Assembly (NCBI GenBank): GCA_030323885.1
Contig: CM059189.1
Span: 44,511,015-44,575,014, forward strand
DNA from: Branchipolynoe longqiensis
Taxonomy: Eukaryota > Annelida > Polychaeta > Phyllodocida > Polynoidae
Length of the DNA stretch: 64,000 nucleotides
Reading direction: 5' to 3'
The translations under genes and the position numbers were made by a program. Shown here one piece after another: positions 63,520 through 64,000 of the stretch; the first letter of the stretch is position 1, and the number at the start of each line of letters is the position of its first letter. The notes beneath the pieces are model-generated. The model was not told the DNA's origin, did no database searches, and saw nothing but the letters and a program-made list of their open reading frames with translations.

Positions 63520-64000
63520 GCTCAAGGTACACTGATCAAGGTTACAGCACACTGGTCAGGGTTACACCACACTGATCAGGGTTACAGCATAATGATTGGG
63601 GTTACCGCATAATGATCAGGGCTACAGCACACTGACCAGGGTTACAGCACACTGATCGGGGTTACAGCACACTGACCAGGGATACAGCACACTGACCAAG
63701 GTTACAGCACACTGATCGGGGTTACGGCATCATGATCAGGGCTACACCACACTGACCGGGGTTACAGCATACTGATCGGGGTTACAGCACAGTGACCAGG
63801 GTGCAGCACACTGACCAGGGTTACAGCACACTGATCGGGGTTACAACACACTGACCAGGGTGCAGCACACTGACCAGGGTGCAGCACACTGACCAGGGTT
63901 ACAGCACACTGATCGGGGTTACAGCACAGTGACCAGGGTGCAGCACACTGACCGGGGTTACAGCACACTGACCAGGGATACAGCACACTGACCAGGGTTA
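63520..64000. repeat. 20-bp minisatellite, at least 23 copies, runs off the window
   Basis: The unit is GGGTTACAGCACACTGATCG with GACCA and GGGTGCAGC (shorter) variants. The true length is unknown because the array continues beyond the end. Confidence 0.95.

Overview
The window is non-coding, repeat-dense animal DNA, most likely from a mollusc and possibly a gastropod. The grounds are the abundance of tRNA-derived SINEs, the remains of Jockey/CR1-like and RTE-like LINEs, and a SINE body (37964-38275 and an interrupted copy at 1970-2760) that I recognise as typical of molluscan genomes. I found no intact host protein gene, no rRNA and no convincing functional tRNA. Nearly every long open frame is a by-product of tandem repeats or lies inside a SINE. 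The only real protein homology is two broken retrotransposons: an RTE-like fragment at 17326-18044 (minus) and a Jockey/CR1-like LINE with endonuclease and reverse transcriptase at about 47448-50284 (minus).

Most of the rest falls into a few dispersed families, named here for this window only. SINE-A (about 340 bp, tRNA-like head, tail near GACGTAAAACTCCAACAACC) has about 35 full or partial copies. SINE-B has a Ser/Leu-like tRNA head and SINE-Q a Gln-like head. MITE-A (about 350 bp, ends TTAAAGCTGCATAGTCCGAT, TTAA target duplication) has 13 copies. A family of three solo LTRs (508-569 bp) each has a perfect 4-bp target duplication. MULE-like element H has 9-bp duplications. There are also pogo/Tigger-like short elements and several other terminal-inverted-repeat (TIR) elements. 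Many are nested: SINEs in MITEs, MITEs in SINEs, an LTR in a SINE, a LINE in a MITE.

The most unusual component is the F group, at least ten elements (copies at 1002, 7319, 10173, 28251, 28958, 40611, 53503, 54024, 59969 and 60988). They share a terminal motif close to (TTAA)GGCCCTGTCACAC and one internal palindrome (AAGTTTTG, 8 nt containing CATG, CAAAACTT). The rest of the sequence differs completely between subfamilies. In each subfamily the interior is largely built from a short word that also occurs in that subfamily's own TIR (ACGTT, CCGGA/CCGTT, CCCCGGA, CGCGCC).

Layout: 1-2000, F elements with a 10-bp tandem array; 2000-9600, SINE-A, solo LTRs and an F element; 9600-12000, TG-rich minisatellite, GC-rich F element, a promoter-like GC-rich island and a third solo LTR; 12.8-16.3 kb, a 50-bp minisatellite of about 70 copies; 16.3-18.3 kb, three MITE-A copies with nested insertions; 18.3-19.3 kb, a second promoter-like island and a stack of nested foldbacks; 20.1-21.8 kb, a minisatellite with a unit of about 100-130 bp; 22-36 kb, mixed MITEs and SINEs; 36.6-37.5 kb, a 20-bp minisatellite; 38-46 kb, foldbacks, MULE-like and pogo-like elements; 47-50.3 kb, the LINE; 51.9-53.5 kb, a purine tract and a 39-bp minisatellite; 53.5-61.6 kb, nested F, MITE-A and SINE elements with a CACACTCA array; 63.5 kb to the end, a 20-bp minisatellite running off the window.

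All family assignments were made by reading and comparing sequence by eye. Ends are accurate to a few bases where a target duplication is stated and to about 10-20 bases elsewhere.
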